From Eubacteriaceae bacterium (GTDB taxonomy: Bacteria; Bacillota; Clostridia; Lachnospirales; Lachnospiraceae), in contig CABJBF010000002.1 of assembly GCA_902363805.1 (NCBI GenBank), forward strand, positions 496,001-560,000: 64,000 nt of DNA, in the 5' to 3' direction. This document shows positions 9,500 through 18,618 of this stretch, piece after piece (the stretch's first letter is position 1; each line of letters starts with the position of its first letter). The notes under the pieces were generated by a model. It was not told where the DNA came from, searched no databases, and saw only the letters and a list, made by a program, of their open reading frames with translations. The position numbers were made by a program, and so were the translations under genes.

Positions 9500-10687
9500 T
9501 TATTTTAGAAATATATATGTAGTATCACTATTTGCCGCGATTGCACCAATAAAATACCCTTTTTCTTCAAGCAATACTTCTGTCGAAGGGAATTTCTGAA
9601 TTGCAACATATTCATATTCTTTGCCAAATAAAGGCTTTTTTTCATTGACACTTGCAATGAGATTATTATTAATGAAAACTATCTTTTCTTTATTACTGTA
9701 AACTGCATCAACCTCGTTAGTCTCTAAATTAAGAAATTGACTTTTAGAATCTTTGTCAATTTTAACATATGGTGTTCCGTTAATTAATATAGCATTTGCT
9801 CTTGTTGAACTTCCGGTTTTTGTTTTGTTAATACATGTATATTCTTCTTTGCTTTCAAGATTATAAAAGCAAATCGTTTCTTCATCCTTATTAAAATCGA
9901 ATGTAGAATATAACAAATAATTATTCTGAACCTCAGCAAATACTAATGTAGTATCATAGTATGCCTGGGCTATTGACGGTATAACCATATGTGTCTGTTC
10001 AAGTAATAAATCCGATATAAATTGCTGAATGTTTATTACCATTAAAGTTTCAACAGCTGCTTCTTCTTTTTCGAGTAAATCATGCTTATTCTCATCAAAT
10101 AAAGAGTATCCTGTTTTCATAATACATGAATTTTCGTTATATGGAATCATAAATTCAATTCCATTGTTAATTAAATTTTCATCGTTGATTTTATATTGCT
10201 TATTATCTACAAAATTAAATAAAATAGATGAAAAATCAAAAAATCCGGCATAATTATCTTTATAATTTCCTCTTGGAATTGCCCTTTGTATTATTAAATT
10301 AGATTCATTTAATATATATATTTTTATTTGTTTTTTATCAGGATATAGATTTAAATTATCCTTTAAAGTAATTATTTTTAAATATGTATCATCAATATAA
10401 TTATATTTAATTATATTTAAATTGTAATTTCCATCATATTGATCATCGAATTCAGTAAAATAAATATAATCTGACTGAAACTGACAGTCTGTAATATTAA
10501 AAACCTGTAGTTTTTCGCTTCTTGGAAGAATTTCTTTTCTTATATTATCTTCTAAATGATACACGAAATAGTGTACTTTTTTAATATTGCTAAACTTACT
10601 ATCTTCATATTCTTTTTCAAGAATTATATCATCTTTTAAATGAATTCCATTAAAATATTCTGATTGGGCTAAAAATCTAATGTTCAT
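9500..10687 (-). CDS. Hypothetical protein, unrecognised (395 aa)
   Basis: I do not recognise this family. The 395-residue protein has no signal peptide, lipobox or transmembrane stretch, so it is probably cytoplasmic. It is rich in Asp, Glu, Asn, Lys, Ile and aromatic residues, with many short alternating hydrophobic segments (for example ENNLLYSTF-like strands). This could fit an all-beta, propeller-like fold, but that is inference. Cysteines are few and scattered, and no catalytic motif is evident. It begins the apparent operon that continues into DUF896, the cyclo-ligase, miaB and mutS. A strong AGGAG site precedes the ATG. Codon and base usage look like those of its neighbours, so recent transfer is not suggested. 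Confidence 0.75.
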   Translation of the reverse strand: MNIRFLAQSEYFNGIHLKDDIILEKEYEDSKFSNIKKVHYFVYHLEDNIRKEILPRSEKLQVFNITDCQFQSDYIYFTEFDDQYDGNYNLNIIKYNYIDDTYLKIITLKDNLNLYPDKKQIKIYILNESNLIIQRAIPRGNYKDNYAGFFDFSSILFNFVDNKQYKINDENLINNGIEFMIPYNENSCIMKTGYSLFDENKHDLLEKEEAAVETLMVINIQQFISDLLLEQTHMVIPSIAQAYYDTTLVFAEVQNNYLLYSTFDFNKDEETICFYNLESKEEYTCINKTKTGSSTRANAILINGTPYVKIDKDSKSQFLNLETNEVDAVYSNKEKIVFINNNLIASVNEKKPLFGKEYEYVAIQKFPSTEVLLEEKGYFIGAIAANSDTTYIFLK

Positions 10688-10834
10688 TATGACTCCTCAC
10701 GCGTTTATATAACGAAATTTTTACAAACTAAATCATACTACAAAATTGAAAAAAGGTCTATATTTTCATTCTTAGATATGTATAACTCAAAATTGCAAAC
10801 CTTTAATCTAAATATAATTGTTCAAATAATAATG

Positions 10835-12412
10835 CTATGGTCTGAATTCAGAAATAATCGATTCAAACACCTTTATACCATCAATAGCTGCACTTGTAAT
10901 GCCTCCGGCATAACCTGCCCCTTCACCACAAGGATAAACACCTTTAAATACTGATTGAAAATCGTCTTCTCTTATAATTCTTACAGGTGATGACGTTCTG
11001 CTTTCAATCGCCGCAAATACAGTATCTTTATTATCAAATCCCTGTATTTTTTTGCCAAAATATGGCATTGCCTCTTCTATTGAATCGCAAATATATTTAG
11101 GTAATACATTTTTTATATTCGCAAAAGAATATTTTCCTTTTATGTCAGGAATAACATTTCCAAATTCATGACTGATTTTGTTATTTACAAAGTCACCATA
11201 TAGTTGAACAGGAATTGCACCTTTTCCTTCATTAAATGCTTTTTCTTCTAATTCACGTTGTAAATACATTCCTGCTAATGGATGTTTACTTTCAAAATCA
11301 TTTGGAGTAATAGTTGTAACTATCGCACTGTTTGCATTTTTACCATCTCGAGCGCTATAACTCATACCATTGACAGCTAAACGTTTATCTTCAGAAGAAG
11401 CATTAACCACGCATCCTCCAGGACACATACAAAAAGAATATACGCCTCTTTTGCTCTTTGTATTGTATGTTAATTTATATGGTGCAGCAGGCAAACCTTC
11501 ACAATTATCAACTCCATATTGTGATTTATTTATCATATCCTGTAAATGCTCAACACGAACACCTATTGCAAATGGTTTTTGTTCCATTGGAAATGATTTG
11601 TTATATAGCATTTCGAAAGTATCTCTTGCACTATGACCTATAGCCAAAATACATATTTGACTCTGAATTTTTTCTGAATTATTGATTTCTAAATTATAAA
11701 AACCACCTTCTTTTTCGATGTTAGTAAGCTTACTTTCAAACAATACTTTTCCACCAAGTGATTCTATTTCTTTTCTTAAGTTTTTTACAACAATTTGAAG
11801 AATATCTGTTCCTATGTGAGGTTTTGAATCATACATGATATTTTCGGGTGCACCACATTTTACAAATGTTTCCAGAACAAAATTCTGACGACCGTTTTTA
11901 TCTTTAATTCCTGTGTTTAATTTTCCATCAGAAAAAGTTCCCGCGCCACCTTCTCCAAATTGAACATTTGACTCTGTATTTAATTTACCGGTTTTCCAAA
12001 ATTCTTCAACATCTATAATTCTACTGTCAACATCCTTGCCTCTTTCAATTATTATAGGATTATAACCTGCTTTTGCTAAAAGATAGCCACAAAACATTCC
12101 GGCCGGACCAAATCCTACAACAACAGGTGGATTTTCTATTTTTTTATTTCCCGTAACATTGTATATGTATTTTTCTTCTTTTTTTACAATTGAAACATCT
12201 TTAGGTAATTTTTTTAAATTGTATTTATTTAACTCTAATTGAACAGCATATATATATATTGGTGATTTTCTTGCATCAATTGATTTTTTTATAATTTTAT
12301 ATGACACAAGGTTGTTTTTTTGTGTATGAACTTTTTTAAGTGCTTCCTTAACAACATCATCTATACTATGCTTAACATTCATCTTAATTTGATTAACTTT
12401 AATTTTTATCAT
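10835..12412 (-). CDS. FAD-dependent dehydrogenase, COG2509 family
   Basis: The protein belongs to an uncharacterised group of FAD-dependent dehydrogenases. It has an N-terminal domain of about 85 residues before the dinucleotide-binding motif VVVGFGPAGMFCGYLLAKAG, a second motif ESNVQFGEGGAGTFSDGKLN typical of the group, and a C-terminal FAD contact around GEGAGYAGGITSAAIDG. The longer open frame upstream adds 30 residues that lie inside the preceding flavoprotein gene and look unlike the family. The ATG at 12412 (MIKIKVNQIKM) is therefore chosen, which leaves a 14-base overlap. The electron partner and substrate are unknown. It is the last gene of the yqfC-phoH operon. Confidence 0.87.
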   Translation of the reverse strand: MIKIKVNQIKMNVKHSIDDVVKEALKKVHTQKNNLVSYKIIKKSIDARKSPIYIYAVQLELNKYNLKKLPKDVSIVKKEEKYIYNVTGNKKIENPPVVVGFGPAGMFCGYLLAKAGYNPIIIERGKDVDSRIIDVEEFWKTGKLNTESNVQFGEGGAGTFSDGKLNTGIKDKNGRQNFVLETFVKCGAPENIMYDSKPHIGTDILQIVVKNLRKEIESLGGKVLFESKLTNIEKEGGFYNLEINNSEKIQSQICILAIGHSARDTFEMLYNKSFPMEQKPFAIGVRVEHLQDMINKSQYGVDNCEGLPAAPYKLTYNTKSKRGVYSFCMCPGGCVVNASSEDKRLAVNGMSYSARDGKNANSAIVTTITPNDFESKHPLAGMYLQRELEEKAFNEGKGAIPVQLYGDFVNNKISHEFGNVIPDIKGKYSFANIKNVLPKYICDSIEEAMPYFGKKIQGFDNKDTVFAAIESRTSSPVRIIREDDFQSVFKGVYPCGEGAGYAGGITSAAIDGIKVFESIISEFRP

Positions 12413-13598
12413 ATAAACAACTCTTTCCTGCAATTGCACCGCTTGACCATGCAAATTGTAAATTATAACCGCCACATAAACCGTTAATATCGACCACTTC
12501 ACCTGCGAAATACAAGTTTTTTACAAGTTTAGATTCCATTGTTTTAGGATTTATTTCTGATAAATCAACTCCTCCACACGTAACCTGAGCCTGTTCGTAA
12601 TCTCTTGTATCTATTGCTTTAAAATCAAATTTTTTTATAGAATTTATTACATTTGAAATAAAATATTCAGAATCTTTTTTACATTTATTAACTACTATTT
12701 CATAAATTCCATTAGCTATTTTTGACGGTAACATTCCTTTTAAAGCATATAATACACTTTTTCCGTTATCTTTTTGTGTAATAATAAATTTTTCTATATC
12801 CTCACTCTTAATATCAGGTAAATAATCAACTGTTATTTCAACATCTTTTTCTAAATTTATAGCTCTGGAAATATAATTACAGCAATTAAATATAGGAATT
12901 CCTGATAAGCCATAATCAGTAAATTGCACTTCTCCGGTTTCCTTATATACTGATGCTCCTTCTATAAAAGCTGTTACAGTTGCTTTAGTTCTTACGCCTG
13001 CAAAAGATTTACAGATTTTATTTTTGCATACAATTCCTGTTAATCCGGGAACCTGTTCAATTATATTATGGCCAAACATTTTTGCATAACTGTATCCACT
13101 TCCATCAGAACCGGTTTTTGCAGCAGACTTTCCACCAGTTGCAATTATAAGCTTGTCGGCTATAATTTCTTTATTATTACCCTTAATTATAAATTTATCA
13201 TCTTTTCTATGCATTCTTGTAATATGAAAATCAGAAATTAATTTTACATTTCTTTTATACAATTCACTTTGCAATACATCAATAACAGATGCTGCCTGCT
13301 CACTCATAGGATAATAATATCCATTTTTATCTTTTAACATTAAACCGCAATTATAGAAAAATTGTTTTGTATCATCGACAGAAAATTCGTTTAACACTAC
13401 ATCTGCAAAGTCCTGATTATTATATTTTTCTTTTGAAACTGATTCATTAGTCAAATTGCATTTTCCATTACCGGAGATTCTTATTTTAGAACCTATTTTT
13501 GATGTGTGTTCTAAAATAAAAACCTCATTATTTTCATTTGCTACATTTATTGCAGCCATCATTCCTGCCGCTCCGGCACCGATTATACATATTTTCAT
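12399..13598 (-). CDS. BaiN/HI0933-family FAD-binding protein (copy 1)
   Basis: This 399-residue flavoprotein starts with a Rossmann motif (CIIGAGAAGMMAAINVANEN) and the family signature KIRISGNGKCNLTN. It ends with the FAD contact FAGEVVDINGLCGGYNLQFAW. The family includes HI0933 and BaiN-annotated proteins; the physiological reaction is generally unknown, and bile-acid activity should not be assumed. A paralogue with the same signatures lies at 60326-61558. The gene overlaps the COG2509 flavoprotein gene by 14 bases, so two FAD proteins are translationally linked. Confidence 0.9.
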   Translation of the reverse strand: MKICIIGAGAAGMMAAINVANENNEVFILEHTSKIGSKIRISGNGKCNLTNESVSKEKYNNQDFADVVLNEFSVDDTKQFFYNCGLMLKDKNGYYYPMSEQAASVIDVLQSELYKRNVKLISDFHITRMHRKDDKFIIKGNNKEIIADKLIIATGGKSAAKTGSDGSGYSYAKMFGHNIIEQVPGLTGIVCKNKICKSFAGVRTKATVTAFIEGASVYKETGEVQFTDYGLSGIPIFNCCNYISRAINLEKDVEITVDYLPDIKSEDIEKFIITQKDNGKSVLYALKGMLPSKIANGIYEIVVNKCKKDSEYFISNVINSIKKFDFKAIDTRDYEQAQVTCGGVDLSEINPKTMESKLVKNLYFAGEVVDINGLCGGYNLQFAWSSGAIAGKSCLYDKN

Positions 13599-13610
13599 TG
13601 TAAATATTCC

Positions 13611-13934
13611 TCAACTGGTATTAGCCTCAAGAAATTTAAATAATTCTTCTGCTGTATCAAAGTAAAAACCTTCAGCTAAAACATCCTGCTCTTTTTTTGA
13701 CAAACTGGACACTGGTATTTCTGTGGATGCAACAACAGTTGCTCTATCATTTTCAAATACTACAATGTATCCTTCCACTGATTGCAACCAATAGCCTTCT
13801 TTTTCTATTACTTTAGCATTAGTCTGAGAATTATTCTTCTTTGATTGTTTATCTGTTCCAATATTATATCCAATTACAAATGTTGCAACAATTACAGCTG
13901 CAACTAAACAAAAAATATATGCACGCTTGTTCAT
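13611..13934 (-). CDS. Small membrane-anchored protein with BofC C-terminal-like domain
   Basis: The 107-residue protein has one N-terminal transmembrane segment (AYIFCLVAAVIVATFVIGYN) followed by a polar linker and a compact domain. The stretch EGYWLQSVEGYIVVFEND followed by IPVSSLSKKEQDVLAEG resembles the BofC C-terminal domain seen in many clostridial small proteins. In Bacillus BofC inhibits the SpoIVB signalling protease, but this protein may not do the same. The ATG at 13934 is preferred because AAGGAG lies 7-8 bases upstream; an upstream ATG lacks such a site. It lies after a SpoVB-like gene, consistent with a sporulation role. The domain call is by eye. Confidence 0.6.
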   Translation of the reverse strand: MNKRAYIFCLVAAVIVATFVIGYNIGTDKQSKKNNSQTNAKVIEKEGYWLQSVEGYIVVFENDRATVVASTEIPVSSLSKKEQDVLAEGFYFDTAEELFKFLEANTS

Positions 13935-13982
13935 AAATAAACTCCTTTGCATATATTTTTTACCGTTTTATATTTTTATATA

Positions 13983-15647
13983 CTACAGCAGATGAATTTT
14001 TTTACATATTTTAATAATCATAGTTCCTTTTGGAACAGATTCTAATTCATTTTCTGTAACAATTTTCGTTTTAATAACCATAATTCCATATACTGCAATA
14101 GCTACACATATAGCGATTAACGTTGATATTGTATTACTTCCGATTAATTTATGGAATAATAAATAAACTAAATAACAACATATAGACATAATTACCGATG
14201 AAATAATAGGTTTAAGAAATGTATTTTTTATTTCCTGTGTATAGCCTGTATAATTTTTTATTGAATATGAATTTAATACACATACTGTCATTGCAAATGT
14301 GAAATCACCTATTACAACAGCGTATATTCCTAATTTGAATACAACAAGTAATAAAGGCAAAATAACTAAATGAATACCTAATGAAATTGCTGAATTCTTA
14401 ATAGGAACATTCAATTTATCAATTCCCTGTAATATTGAATTACTGATTGTTGATAAAGAAAATGCCGTAACTGTAAATACACTAAACATCATCATGTAAA
14501 CAATCATATCATTACTCAAATTAGGAAATAGCATTTTGTTGATTGGTCCACCTAATACTGATAATCCAAAGCCACAAGGCAGGGCAATTATCATTGAAAA
14601 TTTAATTGCTGAATCTATTTTATTATTTACAATTAGTTTATCACCGGCAGCATATGAACGAATCATTGACGGTACAATTGCTGCCGCTAATGCAGATGCA
14701 ATAGCTATTGGCATAGTAGTAAGTACTCTATACTGTGAGCTGTATACACCCCACAATGCTAATCTTGCATCTTCTTTTAAGCCAAATTTCAACTCCATAA
14801 TATTCTGGAAAATCGGATTATCCAACAAGTTGCTAATGTTATAAATTGTTGTACTTATGAGCATTGGTGTAATTGTAAATATAATCATTTTTGTTATTCT
14901 ACTAAATGAATCCAATGCGCCTTTATCCTGCTTTGAAATGTCAGCTAATATATCCGACTTTCTTTTTAAGTAGATAATAATCAGGACTAAAAGAGCTGTA
15001 GCCGCACCAAGGCATGTACCTAAAGTTCCACCTGCAGCACCATATGATATTGCATTTGCTTCTGCTTTACTTTCTGATAACATTGTAGAAACAGAGTATC
15101 CATAATTTAATAATTCGTATGCTGCAAACACACTTACAAAAGCATTTACAATCTGTTCAAAAATCTGAGAAATCGCAGTTGGTACCATATCTCCAAGTCC
15201 CTGCATATAACCACGGAAAACTCCTAAAATACATGCTATTGTTAATGTCGGAGCTAATACCTTTAATGCTCTTCCGGCTGATGGAGCATGATAAAATGTT
15301 GAAGCAAGCCATTCTCCGCCAAAAAATGCAATTAATCCACATATAACACCAATTACAAGCCCATATATTAATGCACCTTTAAAAATTCTGTGAGCATTAT
15401 TATTTTCATTTCTTCCTAATTTTTCAGAAACAAGCTTTGAGACTGCAATAGGCATACTTTGTGATGATAATAAAATTAAAATATTATACACATCATAAGC
15501 CGTGCCATAACATCCCATGCCTTTTTCACCTAAAATATTAGTTAAAGGAACACGATATATTAAACCTATAACTCTTACTAATAAACCTGCTACAGCTAAA
15601 ATGCTTCCTTGTAGAAGAAAGCTGTTTTTCATTTTTTTCTTTGACAT
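13983..15647 (-). CDS. SpoVB/MurJ-like polysaccharide transport protein
   Basis: This 554-residue membrane protein belongs to the MOP flippase superfamily, in the group that includes Bacillus SpoVB and YtgP/MurJ-like lipid II flippases. The N-terminus FLLQGSILAVAGLLVRVIGL followed by YRVPLTNILGEKGMG is the group signature. About 14 hydrophobic segments are visible, and the length fits. It probably moves a lipid-linked precursor across the membrane; lipid II for cell wall or spore cortex is likely but not proven. An AGGAGA site precedes the ATG. It follows cdd in the yqfC-phoH operon and precedes the BofC-like gene. Confidence 0.88.
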   Translation of the reverse strand: MSKKKMKNSFLLQGSILAVAGLLVRVIGLIYRVPLTNILGEKGMGCYGTAYDVYNILILLSSQSMPIAVSKLVSEKLGRNENNNAHRIFKGALIYGLVIGVICGLIAFFGGEWLASTFYHAPSAGRALKVLAPTLTIACILGVFRGYMQGLGDMVPTAISQIFEQIVNAFVSVFAAYELLNYGYSVSTMLSESKAEANAISYGAAGGTLGTCLGAATALLVLIIIYLKRKSDILADISKQDKGALDSFSRITKMIIFTITPMLISTTIYNISNLLDNPIFQNIMELKFGLKEDARLALWGVYSSQYRVLTTMPIAIASALAAAIVPSMIRSYAAGDKLIVNNKIDSAIKFSMIIALPCGFGLSVLGGPINKMLFPNLSNDMIVYMMMFSVFTVTAFSLSTISNSILQGIDKLNVPIKNSAISLGIHLVILPLLLVVFKLGIYAVVIGDFTFAMTVCVLNSYSIKNYTGYTQEIKNTFLKPIISSVIMSICCYLVYLLFHKLIGSNTISTLIAICVAIAVYGIMVIKTKIVTENELESVPKGTMIIKICKKIHLL

Positions 15648-15660
15648 TGAAATCTCCTAA

Positions 15661-16038
15661 TTACATACGAAAACTTTCCGGCATCAAGTCAGAAAGTTTG
15701 TATTCTCTTATTTCCTTATCATTAGTTACAACAATTATTCCATTTTCATCCATAAATTCTGTCATAACCTGTCTGCATATTCCGCATGGATACGCAAAAT
15801 CGTGCGTAGAGCATACAATTACTATTTTGTCAATTTTTGTATATCCATCTGATACAGCTTTGAAAATAGCACATCTTTCAGCACATATAGTTGCACCGAA
15901 AGATGCATTTTCAATATTACATCCCATGTAAATTTTTTCACCACATAAAGCAACTGCCCCTACATTAAATTTGCTGTAAGGTGCGTATGAATTTTTCATT
16001 GCCTCATATGCTTTTGATATCAACTCATCATTACTCAT
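15661..16038 (-). CDS. cdd: Cytidine deaminase
   Basis: Cytidine deaminase converts cytidine and deoxycytidine to uridine and deoxyuridine in pyrimidine salvage. Counting from a possible GTG start at 16047, the zinc ligands are C55 in CAERCAIF and C88 and C91 in PCGICRQ, with E57 as proton shuttle. This is the three-cysteine tetrameric type. The ATG at 16038, three codons after that GTG, is chosen because the GTG has no upstream ribosome binding site; this gives 125 residues. As in Bacillus, cdd is close to phoH and ybeY. The neighbouring dgkA, era and recO of the Bacillus order are absent here. Confidence 0.95.
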   Translation of the reverse strand: MSNDELISKAYEAMKNSYAPYSKFNVGAVALCGEKIYMGCNIENASFGATICAERCAIFKAVSDGYTKIDKIVIVCSTHDFAYPCGICRQVMTEFMDENGIIVVTNDKEIREYKLSDLMPESFRM

Positions 16039-16049
16039 AATACTCACTC

Positions 16050-17123
16050 TTATTTTGAAATTTTTACATTATCAGAATATTCATTCTGAACCATGCAAAT
16101 CCATGTTTTACCATCATTTAAAACAATTTCATTTCCTGATTTATCTAAATATGTAGTTCTTCCAAGCTTGTCTGATTTATTCCAAGTAATTTTTTCAGCC
16201 TTACCGTTTGTAATATACCAACCTTTTCCTGAGCCTGTTAAAGTCATATCCAAACTCTTATTATCAGGATAAAGAGTAGCGTTAACATACTGAATAATTA
16301 TATTAGAACAAGACAGCTGTTCATTATTCTGATCATCAATGTGTGCTTTTCCATATTGGAATCTCTTATATAATCCTGTAGCTGCATCATATTCAAACCA
16401 AGGTTTATTTATCTGGTAACCAAGTTCTACTTTATTGGCAATCTTTTCGCTTGCTAAATCTACTTTAGTTCCCTCATCAGCAAATTGGAAATGTGAATTG
16501 TAATCTTTCTTGTAATTCTTTCTATAGCCTAATTCTTTAATTCCCTTTTTAATTCCTGCACCATCAATAAAACAGTTATGTGGTGCAACTCTATCTGTTG
16601 TTCTAAAGAAAATGCTATTTGCAACAGACTGATATGAACCTACATTATCAATCTTATCGCTTTTTAGAAAATCAAGTGCATATTTAGACTGTCCAAAATG
16701 AACATAGATAGCATCCCATTCCAATGCAAAATAACAATAATAAATTCTGCAGCTTCTTATTGAACCAATCTTTTTAAGATCATCGTAATTTTCAAAAATA
16801 CCCATTATACGTGTTATGCATCCTTCAACAGGTGCTTCATAGCATACACTTGCATTGCTAAGTCCTGAATGAGGAATTGCATTTATAATGTTATTGTACA
16901 TTACGGCAACAGGTCTTCTATTAGCAATTTTTTCATCTACATATTCACCGGTTAATTTACTTCTTACCTGTCCGATATGTGAATTGTCGACAGTTGTTTC
17001 TTCAATTGTTGTTTCTTCAACAGTTGTTTTTTCTTCTTTTTCAGTTTTCTTTCCTTTGCATCCTGTTACTAAAATCATGGCTACTATGATTAATGTTAAT
17101 GCTGTTAGTATCTTTTTTTGCAT
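16050..17123 (-). CDS. DUF3048 domain lipoprotein (YerB-like)
   Basis: The protein has a lipoprotein signal peptide with a hydrophobic core and the lipobox LVTGC (cysteine near residue 22), so it is probably anchored on the outer face of the membrane. A Thr/Glu/Lys-rich linker with repeated EETT units follows. The rest matches DUF3048, including RRPVAVMYNNI, the segment GSIRSCRIYYCYFALEWDA and FRTTDRVAPHNCF. The function of YerB-type proteins is not established. A GAGGGAG site precedes the start. The gene lies between ybeY and cdd with gaps of two to eleven bases. Confidence 0.88.
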   Translation of the reverse strand: MQKKILTALTLIIVAMILVTGCKGKKTEKEEKTTVEETTIEETTVDNSHIGQVRSKLTGEYVDEKIANRRPVAVMYNNIINAIPHSGLSNASVCYEAPVEGCITRIMGIFENYDDLKKIGSIRSCRIYYCYFALEWDAIYVHFGQSKYALDFLKSDKIDNVGSYQSVANSIFFRTTDRVAPHNCFIDGAGIKKGIKELGYRKNYKKDYNSHFQFADEGTKVDLASEKIANKVELGYQINKPWFEYDAATGLYKRFQYGKAHIDDQNNEQLSCSNIIIQYVNATLYPDNKSLDMTLTGSGKGWYITNGKAEKITWNKSDKLGRTTYLDKSGNEIVLNDGKTWICMVQNEYSDNVKISK

Positions 17124-17125
17124 GT

Positions 17126-17629
17126 TTACTCCCTCGTAATTCCTAAATTTATTAAAATATCATTTTGCTTTCTTTCCATTTCCACCCTTTCATCTTCCTC
17201 CATATGGTCATATCCAAACAGATGAAGCATACTATGGGCAACAAGAAAAGCAAATTCTCTTCTAACTGAATGATTAAATTCATGTGCCTGACTTATTACA
17301 CGGTCATATGAAATAACAATATCACCTAAAATTAATTCTCCGGTATCTAAATCAAAATAATCATCAATCTCATCAAATCCTGTAAAATCACCCGGCTTAT
17401 CATAATCAATCATCGGAAATGATAATACGTCAGTTTCTTTATCAATTCCTCTAAACTCGTTATTTATCTCATGAATTCTTTCATTCGTTACAATAGTTAC
17501 ATTAACTTCACACTCATATGGACATTTCACATAATCCACGGCTTCATTAACAACCTCTTCTATAAGTTTTTCATAATCAAGTCGTTCCTTCATTTCTTTG
17601 TCATATTCGTTTTCAATATAAATATTCAT
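17126..17629 (-). CDS. ybeY: Endoribonuclease YbeY (rRNA maturation factor)
   Basis: YbeY is a zinc-dependent single-strand endoribonuclease linked to 16S rRNA 3' end maturation and ribosome quality control. The zinc site HSMLHLFGYDH is visible near residue 130-142 with its three histidines, and TDVLSFPM is the other family motif. The 167 residues are typical. Its ATG overlaps the phoH stop by one base (TAATG), so translation is probably coupled to PhoH, its usual neighbour. The call is secure. Confidence 0.97.
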   Translation of the reverse strand: MNIYIENEYDKEMKERLDYEKLIEEVVNEAVDYVKCPYECEVNVTIVTNERIHEINNEFRGIDKETDVLSFPMIDYDKPGDFTGFDEIDDYFDLDTGELILGDIVISYDRVISQAHEFNHSVRREFAFLVAHSMLHLFGYDHMEEDERVEMERKQNDILINLGITRE

Positions 17630-18618
17630 TATTTCTTTTCCCTTTGTTGTTTCTTTTTTGCCATTTTTTCATCATATTCTTCATATGCTTTAACGATTTT
17701 CTGAACAAGAGGATGTCTTACAACGTCTTTGTTTGTCAAGTTAACAAAACTTATATCCTCAACTTTACTTAAAACCTTTAACGCAACATCTAATCCTGAA
17801 ACAGCGTCTCTAGGTAAATCTTTTTGAGTTAAATCACCAGTCACGATTACCTTTGATCCAAAGCCGATTCTTGTTAAAAACATCTTCATCTGTGCAGGCG
17901 TAGTGTTCTGTGCTTCATCTAAGATAATAAATGCATTATCTAATGTACGTCCACGCATATAAGCTAAAGGAGCAACTTCTATAATTCCCTTTTCAGAATT
18001 ATGCATAAAACTTTCTGCCCCCATTATCTGATATAACGCATCATATAAAGGACGTAAATATGGATCAACCTTGCTTTGTAAATCGCCTGGTAAAAATCCA
18101 AGATTTTCTCCTGCTTCAATAGCCGGTCTTGTCAAAATGATTCTGTTTACCTCATCATTTTTTAAAGCAGTTATTGCCATTGCCATTGCAAGATATGTTT
18201 TACCTGTTCCTGCCGGGCCAATTCCAAATACAATCATCTTCTTACGTATTTCATCTACATAATGCTTCTGACCTAATGTTTTAGGCTTAACAGGCTTTCC
18301 TGCCGCAGTTCTGCATATCATATCATCATCTAATTCGACAATCGCCTGTTCGTTATCCTCAAAAGATAATGATAACGCATAATCAACATTTTGCTCTGTT
18401 ATTTCATTGCCACGTAAAGATAATTTAAAAAGCTGTTCAAATACTTTTTTTGCCCTTTTGGCAGCAACTTCACCACCAATAATTTTTATTTGTGAATCTC
18501 TAGATATAATGGTGACATGAAGTGTTCTTTCTATTTTCTTTATATTTTCATCAAAATTTCCATAAATCTTTTTTTCATGCTCAGCAGGAATATCTATAAT
18601 ACTCTCAATCACGCTCAT
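17629..18618 (-). CDS. phoH: PhoH family protein (NTPase)
   Basis: PhoH-type proteins are cytoplasmic NTPases proposed to act on RNA with YbeY. The 329-residue sequence has an N-terminal KH-like segment (about 30-85), the Walker A motif GIGPAGTGKTYLA near residue 130, and the Walker B IILDEAQN. The motifs RPAIEAGENLGFLPGD and VTGDLTQKDLP are also standard. It overlaps yqfD by 14 bases at its start, and an AAGGAA site lies before its ATG. The order yqfC-yqfD-phoH-ybeY matches Bacillus, but without the yqfF gene. Confidence 0.96.
   Translation of the reverse strand: MSVIESIIDIPAEHEKKIYGNFDENIKKIERTLHVTIISRDSQIKIIGGEVAAKRAKKVFEQLFKLSLRGNEITEQNVDYALSLSFEDNEQAIVELDDDMICRTAAGKPVKPKTLGQKHYVDEIRKKMIVFGIGPAGTGKTYLAMAMAITALKNDEVNRIILTRPAIEAGENLGFLPGDLQSKVDPYLRPLYDALYQIMGAESFMHNSEKGIIEVAPLAYMRGRTLDNAFIILDEAQNTTPAQMKMFLTRIGFGSKVIVTGDLTQKDLPRDAVSGLDVALKVLSKVEDISFVNLTNKDVVRHPLVQKIVKAYEEYDEKMAKKKQQREKK

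Noticed and set aside
10688..10834. Promoter for the unrecognised 395-aa protein
   Set aside because: A minus-strand TATGAT is present but no acceptable -35 box lies at normal spacing, so it was not listed.
14536..14844. A 102-residue plus-strand open frame
   Set aside because: It lies opposite the SpoVB-like gene and has no family match, so it is a shadow of that gene.
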